A stretch of DNA of 64,000 nucleotides, taken from NCBI RefSeq assembly GCF_003457605.1, contig NZ_QRAN01000002.1, positions 388-64,387 on the forward strand, read 5' to 3'. This document shows positions 42,658 through 50,862 of the stretch, piece after piece; position 1 is the first letter of the stretch; each line of letters opens with the position of its first letter. Made by a program: the position numbers and the translations under genes. Under the pieces are notes generated by a model that worked only from the letters and a program-made list of their open reading frames with translations, did no database searches and was not told the origin of the DNA. This DNA is from Seongchinamella sediminis (GTDB lineage: Bacteria > Pseudomonadota > Gammaproteobacteria > Pseudomonadales > Halieaceae).

Positions 42658-43463
42658 TGGAGATGCTGGCGGCGATCTGGACCACCACCCTGACCACGGT
42701 GAAGGACGTCATGCCCATCGCGGTGATTATCTTCGGCTTCCAGTTCGCGGTCCTGCGGCGCCGGCCCGCCAACCTGGGCCAGATCCTGTTTGGCTTTTGC
42801 TGGGTGCTGGTGGGCCTGTCGCTGTTCCTGCTCGGGCTGGAGTGGTGCCTGTTCCCCCTGGGCCGGCTGATGGCGGCGCAGTTAACCGACCCCGGCTTCA
42901 TCCGCGGCGCCCTGCAGGCGGGTGAAAGCGCGGCCGCCGTGTCCTGGACCGACTATTACTGGGTTTACATCTTCGCCTTCATGATCGGTTTCAGCACCAC
43001 CATCGCCGAACCCTCGCTGATTGCGGTGGCGATCAAGGCCAGCGAGGTGTCCGGTGGCGCCATCGGTATCCGCGGACTGCGGGTGGCGGTCGCCCTGGGC
43101 GTTGCGGTGGGCATATCCCTGGGCTGTTACCGGATCGTGGTCGGCGACCCGATTCACTGGTACATCATCGCCGGCTACGTGCTGGTTGTGCTGCAGACCG
43201 CGGTGGCGCCAAAAATGATTATTCCCCTGGCCTACGATTCCGGCGGGGTCACGACCTCTACCGTCACCGTACCGCTGGTGGCCGCGCTGGGTCTGGGCCT
43301 GTCCGAGACCGTGCCCGGGCGCAACCCGCTCATCGACGGCTTTGGCCTGATCGCCTTTGCCAGCCTGTTTCCCATACTGTCGGTAATGGCCTACGCTCAG
43401 CTCTCGGAACTGCGCAGCGCCCTCGCCAGAAGACGCAAGAGAGACGCGCAACAGCGCGCATAA
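42657..43463 (+). CDS. DUF1538 membrane protein, second of a pair
   Basis: 268 residues from ATG 42657. About 7 membrane helices. It shares the same blocks with its upstream neighbour: [54 protein letters not shown] and [16 protein letters not shown]. The two are clearly related by duplication but well diverged. In some bacteria the two halves are, to my recollection, one long protein. The C-terminus is basic (RRRKRDAQ). The PII-like gene begins 9 bases later. Likely role: subunit of a membrane carrier controlled by the soluble proteins of the operon. That is inference. Confidence 0.82.
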   Translation: MEMLAAIWTTTLTTVKDVMPIAVIIFGFQFAVLRRRPANLGQILFGFCWVLVGLSLFLLGLEWCLFPLGRLMAAQLTDPGFIRGALQAGESAAAVSWTDYYWVYIFAFMIGFSTTIAEPSLIAVAIKASEVSGGAIGIRGLRVAVALGVAVGISLGCYRIVVGDPIHWYIIAGYVLVVLQTAVAPKMIIPLAYDSGGVTTSTVTVPLVAALGLGLSETVPGRNPLIDGFGLIAFASLFPILSVMAYAQLSELRSALARRRKRDAQQRA

Positions 43464-43472
43464 GGAGAAGTC

Positions 43473-43823
43473 ATGCACTTCAAGATGATTATCGTATTCG
43501 CCGAGGACGACAAGACCGAGGCCATCATGGATGCCGCCAGGGAGGCCGGGGCCACCGGCGCCACCGTCATCGCCAACGCCCGCGGCGAGGGGCTCAAGGT
43601 CAGCAAGACCTTTTTCGGGCTGAGCCTGGAAACCCAGCGCGATGTCATCCTGATGCTGGTGGAGCAACACCTGGCGCGACACATCCTGGAAGAGATCAAC
43701 CGGGCCGGGGAACTGGACGACCAGCCCGGCAGCGGCATCGCCTTCCAGCTGGATGTGGAAGACGCGGTGGGCATCACCCGCCAGGCCATGCAGCTTTCCC
43801 AGAACCTGGAGGATTTGATCTGA
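43473..43823 (+). CDS. PII-like nucleotide-sensing regulator
   Basis: 116 residues. It has the PII fold order: strand (FKMIIVFAEDD), helix (KTEAIMDAAREAGATGATVI), a short T-loop segment (RGEGLKVSKTFFGLSLE), strand (RDVILMLVEQH), helix (LARHILEEINRA) and the final GSGIAFQLDVEDAVGI, matching the conserved C-terminal strand and loop of PII. The canonical uridylylated Tyr of the T-loop is missing, so this is not GlnB/GlnK. PII relatives bind adenine nucleotides or bicarbonate and dock on transporters. AAGGAGAAG precedes the ATG. It overlaps the CBS gene by one base and follows the DUF1538 pair. Confidence 0.82.
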   Translation: MHFKMIIVFAEDDKTEAIMDAAREAGATGATVIANARGEGLKVSKTFFGLSLETQRDVILMLVEQHLARHILEEINRAGELDDQPGSGIAFQLDVEDAVGITRQAMQLSQNLEDLI

Positions 43824-44227
43824 TGAATCGCACTGTCATTAAAGCCCGGGATGTCATGCATGCCAGGCACCTCGAACTGGACGGCATGGCGACCGTGGCC
43901 GAGGCGCTCAGCGCCATGCGGGAGGCAAAGTCGGAGGTGCTGATCGTGAAAAAGCGCAACGAGAACGACGCCTTCGGCATCGTCCTGCTGGCCGACATCG
44001 CCAGGGAGGTGCTGGCCAGGGACCGGTCGGCGGAGCGGGTCAACGTGTACGAGATCATGTCCAAGCCGGTGATTTCGGTAGAACCGGACATGGACGTGCG
44101 CTACGTGGCGCGCATGTTCCAGAGCTTCGGCCTGGCCAATGCCCCGGTCATCGAGAACGGCAGGGTCATCGGGATCGTCAGCTACAGCGAGCTGGTATTC
44201 GAGGGCCTGTGCAAGCTGATCGACTGA
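43823..44227 (+). CDS. CBS-domain pair protein
   Basis: 134 residues made of two CBS motifs: KARDVMHARHLELDGMATVAEALSAM then VLIVKKRNENDAFGIVLLADIAREV (about 8-75), and VYEIMSKPVISVEPDMDVRYVARMF then APVIENGRVIGIVSYSELV (about 76-128). A CBS pair (Bateman module) binds AMP, ATP or similar ligands and changes a partner protein. Nothing else is attached, so it must act in trans. Its ATG overlaps the PII-like stop by one base (TGATG), the last gene of the DUF1538 operon. Two separate adenine-nucleotide sensors in one four-gene operon suggest energy-state control of the membrane pair. Confidence 0.87.
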   Translation: MNRTVIKARDVMHARHLELDGMATVAEALSAMREAKSEVLIVKKRNENDAFGIVLLADIAREVLARDRSAERVNVYEIMSKPVISVEPDMDVRYVARMFQSFGLANAPVIENGRVIGIVSYSELVFEGLCKLID

Positions 44228-44232
44228 CGCCG

Positions 44233-44742
44233 CTACTCCGGCATGTGGGGAGCGTCATCCTCCTCCAGCGGATGGGCGGGGTCCGCCGGCAGTTTGCCCA
44301 GCAGCTTGACCAGGTGGGCCGCATGGGAAGCCTCTTCCGCGGCGAACTGGCTGGCCAGCCGGCGGGTCTCCTCATCCTCACTGGATTCGGCAAAGGAACG
44401 GTAAAAGCGCTCGGCGGCGCGCTCGTTATCCAGCGCCAGCAACATGGCCTGGCGCAGGGTCATGCGGTAGTGTGCGGCCTCGTAGCTGAGCGCTTCCGGT
44501 GATTCCTCTTCCGGCCACACATACTCCCAGGCCTTGAGGTCGGGCAGTTCGTATTGCGCGGCGATTTCCGCCACCTCGTCAAGGTGCAATCGCGATTCGT
44601 CCGCCATGCGGGCGAAGAACGCCGCCACCGGTTCGTTCTTGTGCTCGGCCATGGCCTCGGACAGCTCGATGTAGCGCTCCCTCGCCTCTGACTCCAGTTC
44701 CACCGAGTGGGCCAGAAACTCTCCCAGATGCTGTTTGCTCAT
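44233..44742 (-). CDS. Ferritin-like (rubrerythrin-type) diiron protein
   Basis: 169 residues, mainly four helices. Diiron-type ligands are visible: ELESEARERYIEL and the ExxH of DESRLHLDEVAEI in the first pair, DNERAAERFYR and AAEEASHAAHL in the second. There is no C-terminal rubredoxin domain. Such proteins oxidise iron, remove peroxide or handle O2. Its ATG overlaps the stop of korB by 4 bases, making it the third gene of that operon. Protection of the oxygen-sensitive KorAB is a plausible role, by inference. It converges with the CBS gene, only 5 bases between the stops. Confidence 0.8.
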   Translation of the reverse strand: MSKQHLGEFLAHSVELESEARERYIELSEAMAEHKNEPVAAFFARMADESRLHLDEVAEIAAQYELPDLKAWEYVWPEEESPEALSYEAAHYRMTLRQAMLLALDNERAAERFYRSFAESSEDEETRRLASQFAAEEASHAAHLVKLLGKLPADPAHPLEEDDAPHMPE

Positions 44743-45563
44743 AACCTGAATCCCTCGCTGATATCCACTGCCTGGACCTCGCCCCGCGGCGCCGGCCAGC
44801 TGTCACGCGGCGCGGCATACAACAGCCCGGTCTGGAAGCCGTCTTCATGATGAAACAGGCTGGCGGCGACGTCGGCGTCACTCAAGGCCGGCTCTTCCCG
44901 CTCGCTGACAATAGCCTTCCAGTCCGTCTGCTCCGGACAAAAGGTAATGCACTGGGACAATACATGCAAAAAACTGAAGCCCGGGTGTTCGATGGCCCCG
45001 GCAATCAGCCCGGCCATCTGGTTGGGGTTGCCGGAATAGCCGCGGGCGATCCAGGGGGCACCCGCGGCCAGCGCCAGTGCCGCCGGCTTGAAGGGGCGCA
45101 CACCGGGCCCGTGGGGCGTGAGCTTGCTGTTATCCCAGTCCGCCGGGGTGGTGGGGGATGCCTGGCCCTTGGTCATGCCGTAGACCTCATTGTCCATGGC
45201 GATATAGGTGATATTGACGTTGCGCCGGCAGGCGTGTAGGAAGTGATTACCGCCGATGGAAAAGCCGTCACCATCGCCGCCCAGGGCAATCACCGTCAGG
45301 TCCGGTCGGGCGACCTTGAGGCCCTGGGCGATGGCCAGGCCCCGGCCGTGAACACCGTGGAAGCCGTAGCTGTCGACATAGGCGGGCAAACGCGAGGAAC
45401 AGCCAATGCCGGAAACCAGCACGGTGTCGTCCCTGGCAATGCCGAGACCGGCGAAGGCCTTGGTGATGGCGTTGAGTACCGAATAGTGGCCGCAGCCCGG
45501 GCACCAGATCGGCTTGACCTCCGATTTGTAGTCCCTGGCCCTGGCGGTAGCAGACTGCTTCAT
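44739..45563 (-). CDS. korB: 2-oxoacid:ferredoxin oxidoreductase, beta subunit
   Basis: 274 residues from ATG 45563. The thiamine-diphosphate site is shown by WCPGCGHYSVL, GIGCSSRLP, GRGLAIAQGLKVARPDLTVIALGGDGDGFSIGGNH (GDGD then N) and DNEVYGMTKGQ. The Cys in CPGC, IGC and the later CITFCP region bind a [4Fe-4S] cluster. With KorA it oxidises 2-oxoglutarate, or a similar oxoacid, to the acyl-CoA and CO2 and reduces ferredoxin. The start overlaps the korA stop by one base. Cytosolic and oxygen-sensitive. Length is usual for the subunit. Substrate assignment is by family resemblance only. Confidence 0.88.
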   Translation of the reverse strand: MKQSATARARDYKSEVKPIWCPGCGHYSVLNAITKAFAGLGIARDDTVLVSGIGCSSRLPAYVDSYGFHGVHGRGLAIAQGLKVARPDLTVIALGGDGDGFSIGGNHFLHACRRNVNITYIAMDNEVYGMTKGQASPTTPADWDNSKLTPHGPGVRPFKPAALALAAGAPWIARGYSGNPNQMAGLIAGAIEHPGFSFLHVLSQCITFCPEQTDWKAIVSEREEPALSDADVAASLFHHEDGFQTGLLYAAPRDSWPAPRGEVQAVDISEGFRL

Positions 45564-47263
45564 CAGTTCCCCTCCCCGTTGATGTAGGCGGCGATCGCCC
45601 GCCCGCTCAGGGGCACCGGCCCCGCCCGGCTGTAACTGGCCACCGGCATCGCCAAGTCCAGCTGGCCACGCAGGTAGTGGAACAGCTGGGCGCCGTGATT
45701 CTGCTCCACCACCACGACTTTGCGGCAGCCGGCCAGCGCCGCCGCCAGTTGCTCCCGCTGCAGGGGCGCCAACAGGCGCAGGGCCACCGTGCGGGTGGCC
45801 AGGCCCTGGCCGGCCAGCAGGCAGGCGGCCTCGCTGACCGCCGCCCAGGCGGAGCCGAAACACAGCAGGGCCAGCTCCCCGTTGCCCTCGATACGGGCCC
45901 AGGCGTCACCGAAGGAGTAGCGTGCCAGCTTGTCGGCCCGCTTCGCCAGCTGCCGCTGGTGGTCCGCGTCCCGGGCCGAGGGCGTACCGCGCTCGTCGTG
46001 CTCCAGGCCGTCGGCGGTAAAGCGCTGGCCGGCGTCACCGGGAACGGCGAGGGTCGACACGCCGGACTCGGTCAGCCGGTAACGCAGGTAGTCGTTGTCT
46101 GCCCCGGCAGCCGCAAATGCCGGCGGCGGACAGCGCCCGGGCTCGCTGATCACCGCGGTGGACTGGCCGATAAACTGGTCGGAAAGCACGATTGCCGCCG
46201 TCTGCAGCCCCTGCGCCAGATGCACCGCCCAGGCGCTGGTATACACACAATCGGCAATGTCCAGGGGCGCCAGCACCAGGTGCGGGGCATCGCCATGGAG
46301 CCCGTTGAGGGCAATATTGAGGTCGCTCTGCTCCGACTTGGTGGGAATACCGGTGGAGGGTCCAGCGCGCTGGACGTCGAGTATGGTCACCGCGGTTTCA
46401 CTGGCCACTGCCAGCCCGATGCTCTCGGTCATCAAGGCCAGCCCGGGGCCGGAGGTGGCGGTGAAGGCCGGCACGCCGCCAAAGGCCGCGCCCAGGGTCA
46501 TGTTGATCGCCGCCAGCTCGTCTTCCGCCTGCACCAGCTGGCCACCGACCTGCTCCAGCCCACCGGCCATCCACTCCAGCACATCGGAGGCGGGCGTGAT
46601 CGGGTAGGCGGCGACGAAGCGGACACCGGCCTCCAGCGCACCCAGTCCCGCCGCCTGGTTGCCGCTGATGTACCAGCCTCCGGGCTCGCCCGGCGGCGGT
46701 GTCACCAGTTGCATGGGCGGCGACAGCTGGCTGCCGGCCTCGATACAGGCCGCGGCGGCATCCCGGTAAGCCCGGGGTTTTGCCGCCAGCTTGTTGCCGG
46801 CCAGCGCCTGCAGTTCGGTGCTGGCCAGCCCCAGCATGCGCCCCAGCAGACCCAGGGCAATCATGTTTACCCTGCCGTCTGCGTGGGTCGTGGCGGCCAG
46901 GGCGGCCATTGGCAGGCGGTGCACGACGGGGTCTGCCGCCTGCACCGGCTCCGGCAGCTCGCCGTTTTCCTCGCAGATCACCAGCGCCCCCGGCGCCAGG
47001 CTTATCTCATCGCCGAAGCGGGTGAAGTTCTTCCAGTCGAAGGCCAGCAGCAGGTCGTAGCTATCGGCGGGAGTGTAGTGTTCGGATTCAGTGAGTTTCA
47101 GCAGGGCGGCGGATTCGCCGCCGCGTATCTGTGGCCCGAAGGCCTTGCGCAGCAGGCCCCGGCCACCGCCCGCGGCCCAGGCCTGCAGCAACAGTTCGCC
47201 AACGGATATGACACCGGCGCCTCCGGCGCCGGTTATTGCAATGGAAAGCTGTTGCCGAGCCAT
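45563..47263 (-). CDS. korA: 2-oxoacid:ferredoxin oxidoreductase, fused gamma-alpha subunit
   Basis: 566 residues. Residues 1 to about 185 are the gamma domain (ITGAGGAGVISVGELLLQA, FGPQIRGGESAALLKL). The rest is the alpha part with the pyrimidine-binding domain (FVAAYPITPASDVLEWM, QAEDELAAINMTLGAAFGG, TATSGPGLALMTESIGLA, QRAGPSTGIPTKSEQSDL) and the C-terminal domain (about 430-566). The gamma-alpha fusion is common in aerobes and halophiles. With KorB it forms a ferredoxin-linked oxoglutarate-type enzyme, an alternative to the NAD-linked complex in the TCA cycle. First gene of the operon korA-korB-ferritin-like. Confidence 0.88.
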   Translation of the reverse strand: MARQQLSIAITGAGGAGVISVGELLLQAWAAGGGRGLLRKAFGPQIRGGESAALLKLTESEHYTPADSYDLLLAFDWKNFTRFGDEISLAPGALVICEENGELPEPVQAADPVVHRLPMAALAATTHADGRVNMIALGLLGRMLGLASTELQALAGNKLAAKPRAYRDAAAACIEAGSQLSPPMQLVTPPPGEPGGWYISGNQAAGLGALEAGVRFVAAYPITPASDVLEWMAGGLEQVGGQLVQAEDELAAINMTLGAAFGGVPAFTATSGPGLALMTESIGLAVASETAVTILDVQRAGPSTGIPTKSEQSDLNIALNGLHGDAPHLVLAPLDIADCVYTSAWAVHLAQGLQTAAIVLSDQFIGQSTAVISEPGRCPPPAFAAAGADNDYLRYRLTESGVSTLAVPGDAGQRFTADGLEHDERGTPSARDADHQRQLAKRADKLARYSFGDAWARIEGNGELALLCFGSAWAAVSEAACLLAGQGLATRTVALRLLAPLQREQLAAALAGCRKVVVVEQNHGAQLFHYLRGQLDLAMPVASYSRAGPVPLSGRAIAAYINGEGN

Positions 47264-47382
47264 GCCCTGTTACTCGCGATTGGGAGCCACCCAGCATAGC
47301 GCCGGGCGCGGCAATGGCTACCGCAAACCCCCGCAAATTTGTCCTGGCTCAATAAATTACCCCGGCCGCCCGACAGCGCGAT

Positions 47383-49254
47383 TCAGGCCGCTCGCAGGGC
47401 GCGCCCCAGGGTTTTGCTGCCCAGGGCCGGGCCAAACTCACCGTCACGCCACACCGGCTCCCCGTTGATGAAGGTGTGAGTGACCACCCCGTCCGAGCGG
47501 CTGACCATCTGCTTGTGCTCGAACAGCTCGCGGTACACAAGTTGCCGGCCGCTCTTGTCGTCCCAGGCCTTCAGCGCCTCGGGATCGATCATGGTGATAT
47601 CAGCCTGATCGCCCAGCTCCAGTGTGCCCACGTCCAGGCCAAAGAAGGCGGCCGGCTCGCTGGTGAGGCGCTTGACCATGGTCGCCACGGTCCGCAGTGA
47701 CTTGCGCTGGGCGAGCTTGAGCGAGTGCAGGTTGGCGTCAAAAAACGCCATGTTGGTAATGTGCGCCCCGGAATCATTGAAGCCAGGCAGAGTGTGCTTG
47801 TGCAGCAACAGCTCCAGGGTCGCCTCTTCATTGGTGTTGGCCACATCCACCCAGTAGCGGAATTGCTTGTCGTACTCGCGCATCATGTGGAGCATGAATT
47901 CGGCGTCGTCGCCAATGGGCCGGGGAAACTTGCCGAAGGCCTCGCCCTCGGCCGCGGAGCGGGCGGCATCGGCCTGGCCCCGCTGGAAGCGCTCCAGCCG
48001 CTGGTAGACCTGCTGCAGGGTTTCGCCCTCCCAGTCTGCCACCGGGGCGCCGTCGAAGTGCATCATATCGAGCTGGCGCGGCACCAGAATGTCCGGCAAG
48101 CCGAGTTTGGCCTTGATGCTGGCGAAATCCCGGTCGCCGCGGCCGTGGCGCCAGTCCTCGCGAAATTGCTCAATGAACGCAGGATCGTTGAGCAGGGCCC
48201 GGCGGCCTTCCACGTCGTCGTATTCCTTCGCGATCAGCTGTGCGGTTGAATCGAGCTCCTCGTACAGGGGGCTGACGATGCCGTCCGACCAGATACGGAA
48301 ATTGGTGCCCAGGGCCTGGAAATGCATATTGCCCTGGAACAATCGGCTGTTCATCAGCGCGGCAAAGCCGAGAAAGCCCCGGGCGGCTTTTGGCGCCAGC
48401 ACGAACTCCACCGCCGACAGGGCCGAGGTTTTCAGGGTCTTGCCGAACAGGCGACCGCTGGTGAGCATGAAATAGAGGAAGGCCTTGAGCCGGTTCTCGA
48501 TGATCGGGGTGGTCTGCCAGACCCGGGCGCGGTTGCGCACCACCCGCAGCAGGCGCTTGAGCTCGCCAAAACTGGCGAACTGGGTGGGGATGCGCTTGTC
48601 GGTGTGGGGGTCATTGGACAGGTAGTGGAATGGCAGGCCGTCGGTGCTCATGCCGATGTAGCCCTGGTCCATGGCGGTATCGAGCAGTGACTCCATGCGC
48701 TGCAGCTCCGCCTCGGTGGGCTCGCGGGAGATACTGGACTCCAGCCCCATCGCCTCGATGCGCAACATCGAGTGGGGCACAAATACCCCCACGTTGGGGC
48801 CCAGCGGCATGTTGTCGAAATGATCCATGTACTCGCCGGTGTTCTGCCAATCCACCGCCTCCACGCACTTGCGCAGCACCGACTTGGGGATGTTCTCGAC
48901 CCGGGTGAAGCAGTCGACGATGGGGTCCTGCCCCTCCTCCAGCTGGCTGCCGAAACAGGTACCCAGGCTGCAGTTGCCCACCAGCACCGTGGTGGTGCCG
49001 TGGCGCACCACCTCGGGCAGGCCGGGCTCCAGGTCCACTTCGAGATCCAGGTGGGTGTGAATGTCCAGCAGTCCCGGCATCAGCCACTGGCCGCTGCCGT
49101 CAATGACCTCGGCCGCCATCGAGCGCGGCAGGAACATGCCCTTGGCGGCAATCTTGCCTTTTTTGATGGCGATATCCATCTCCCGGGGTTTTTCACCTGT
49201 ACCGTCAAAGACCAGGGCGTTCTGGATGAGGGTGTCCCAGGTTTTTCTCGACAT
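47383..49254 (-). CDS. Amidohydrolase, N-acyl-D-amino-acid deacylase-like
   Basis: 623 residues from ATG 49254, with GGAG 7 bases upstream. The metallo-amidohydrolase barrel has the metal motif DIHTHLDLE near the N-terminus, VGNCSLG, a late GFNDSGAHITNMAF with the metal-binding Asp and His region, and the returning small beta domain LELGDQADITMIDPE. This order is that of the D-aminoacylase/amidohydrolase-3 group, which removes acyl groups from N-acyl-D-amino acids or opens related cyclic amides. The true substrate is open. No signal peptide. Single gene, 119 bases downstream of the korA start region, and divergent from selO. Confidence 0.83.
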   Translation of the reverse strand: MSRKTWDTLIQNALVFDGTGEKPREMDIAIKKGKIAAKGMFLPRSMAAEVIDGSGQWLMPGLLDIHTHLDLEVDLEPGLPEVVRHGTTTVLVGNCSLGTCFGSQLEEGQDPIVDCFTRVENIPKSVLRKCVEAVDWQNTGEYMDHFDNMPLGPNVGVFVPHSMLRIEAMGLESSISREPTEAELQRMESLLDTAMDQGYIGMSTDGLPFHYLSNDPHTDKRIPTQFASFGELKRLLRVVRNRARVWQTTPIIENRLKAFLYFMLTSGRLFGKTLKTSALSAVEFVLAPKAARGFLGFAALMNSRLFQGNMHFQALGTNFRIWSDGIVSPLYEELDSTAQLIAKEYDDVEGRRALLNDPAFIEQFREDWRHGRGDRDFASIKAKLGLPDILVPRQLDMMHFDGAPVADWEGETLQQVYQRLERFQRGQADAARSAAEGEAFGKFPRPIGDDAEFMLHMMREYDKQFRYWVDVANTNEEATLELLLHKHTLPGFNDSGAHITNMAFFDANLHSLKLAQRKSLRTVATMVKRLTSEPAAFFGLDVGTLELGDQADITMIDPEALKAWDDKSGRQLVYRELFEHKQMVSRSDGVVTHTFINGEPVWRDGEFGPALGSKTLGRALRAA

Positions 49255-49347
49255 ACAGGTCTCCAGAATCTTCTTTTGTCTGGTTGCGTTATCATGCACT
49301 TGCACCCGTATATACCAGATCAGACTGCCACAGGATAGTTCCAGCCC

Positions 49348-50817
49348 ATGGGCCCGATACCCTTTGACAATACCTATGCCCGCCTGCCGGCGGAATTTCA
49401 CACCCGGCTGGCGCCCACCGCGGTGGCGACACCGGGGCCGATTGCCGTCAACCGGGACCTGGCGCAGGCGCTGGGCATCGACCCGGACTGGCTGGCCTCA
49501 GCGGAGGGCGTGGCCACTATCGCCGGCAACCAGCTGCCAGCAGGTGCCGAGCCGCTGGCCGCGGTGTACGCGGGACACCAGTTCGGCAGCTACAACCCCC
49601 AGCTCGGGGACGGCCGGGCGATACTGCTGGGCGAGGTGCTGGATGCGGACGGCAAGCGCTTTGATATCCAGCTGAAAGGTGCCGGCCCCACCCCCTATTC
49701 CCGCGGCGGCGATGGCCGCTCCCCCCTGGGGCCGGTGCTGCGGGAGTACCTGGTCAGCGAGGCCATGCATGCCCTGGGCGTGCCCACCACCCGCGCACTG
49801 GCGGCGGTGACCACCGGCGAGCAGGTGGCGCGGGACCGCTTCCTGCCCGGGGCGATCCTGGCCCGGGTGGCGGCCAGCCACATCCGCATCGGCACTTTCC
49901 AGTATTTCGCCGCCCGCCAGGACCCCGACACCCTGGCCATCCTGGTGGACTACGCCCTGCAACGGCACTATCCCGGGCGCTCCGGCGCCGGCAACCCGGC
50001 CCTGGCCCTGCTGCAGGCGGTAATCGCCGCCCAGGCGGCGCTGATTCCCCGCTGGCAGCTGCTGGGCTTTATCCACGGCGTAATGAATACCGACAATATG
50101 CTGATCAGCGGCGAGACCATCGACTATGGCCCCTGCGCGTTCATGGACCACTTTGACCCGGCCAAGGTATTCAGCTCCATCGACCACGGCGGCCGCTACG
50201 CCTACCGCAACCAGCCGGGCATTGCCCACTGGAACCTGGCGGTGCTGGCGCAGGCGCTGTTGCCGCTGTTACATGAGGACCAGGAACAGGCCGTGGAGCT
50301 GGCCCAGTCCGCCGTCGATGAGTTCCCCACCCTGTTTGAGGCGGCCCACCTGCGCGGGCTGGCCGACAAGCTCGGCCTGGACGAAATCAAGCCGGCGGAC
50401 CGGCCGCTGGTGGATGAGCTGTTCGAGCTGATGAGCAGTGAGCAGGCTGACTTTACGCTCTGCTTCCGCCGCCTGTACGACCACGCAACAGCGCCGGCAC
50501 AGCAGGTAGGTGATCTATTCGAATTCCCCGACAGCTTTGTACCCTGGCTGTCCCGCTGGCGCCAGCGCCTTGACGCCGACCAGCTGACCCCGGAGACGCG
50601 GGCCCGGCGCATGGCCGCGGCCAACCCGGTATTTATCCCCCGCAATCACCTGGTGGAGGCGGCGATCCGGGCGGCGGAAGACGAGGACGACTTCAGCGTA
50701 TTCGAGGCCCTGCTGGCGCGGGTAACCCGGCCCTGTGAGTATGCGCCCCGGGACCGGGACTACGCCCTGCCCGCCGCGCCGGAACAGGCGGTGACACAGA
50801 CCTTCTGCGGGACCTGA
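49348..50817 (+). CDS. selO: Protein adenylyltransferase SelO (YdiU)
   Basis: 489 residues, the usual length. The pseudokinase fold with flipped ATP is marked by VYAGHQFGSYNPQLGDGRAILLGE, FDIQLKGAGPTPYSRGGDGRSPLG (glycine-rich loop and the Lys), REYLVSEAMHALGVPTTRAL, GFIHGVMNTDNMLISGETIDYGPCAFMD (active-site His, Asn, Asp) and RYAYRNQPGIAHWNLA. It transfers AMP to Ser, Thr or Tyr of partner proteins and matters in oxidative stress. The C-terminal Cys seen in many homologues is present three residues from the end (FCGT). Divergent from the amidohydrolase gene; no operon partner. Confidence 0.93.
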   Translation: MGPIPFDNTYARLPAEFHTRLAPTAVATPGPIAVNRDLAQALGIDPDWLASAEGVATIAGNQLPAGAEPLAAVYAGHQFGSYNPQLGDGRAILLGEVLDADGKRFDIQLKGAGPTPYSRGGDGRSPLGPVLREYLVSEAMHALGVPTTRALAAVTTGEQVARDRFLPGAILARVAASHIRIGTFQYFAARQDPDTLAILVDYALQRHYPGRSGAGNPALALLQAVIAAQAALIPRWQLLGFIHGVMNTDNMLISGETIDYGPCAFMDHFDPAKVFSSIDHGGRYAYRNQPGIAHWNLAVLAQALLPLLHEDQEQAVELAQSAVDEFPTLFEAAHLRGLADKLGLDEIKPADRPLVDELFELMSSEQADFTLCFRRLYDHATAPAQQVGDLFEFPDSFVPWLSRWRQRLDADQLTPETRARRMAAANPVFIPRNHLVEAAIRAAEDEDDFSVFEALLARVTRPCEYAPRDRDYALPAAPEQAVTQTFCGT

Positions 50818-50862
50818 GCAGGCCAGCGCCGGCTGCCCACCCCCCTGCAAGCCGTGGCTGCT

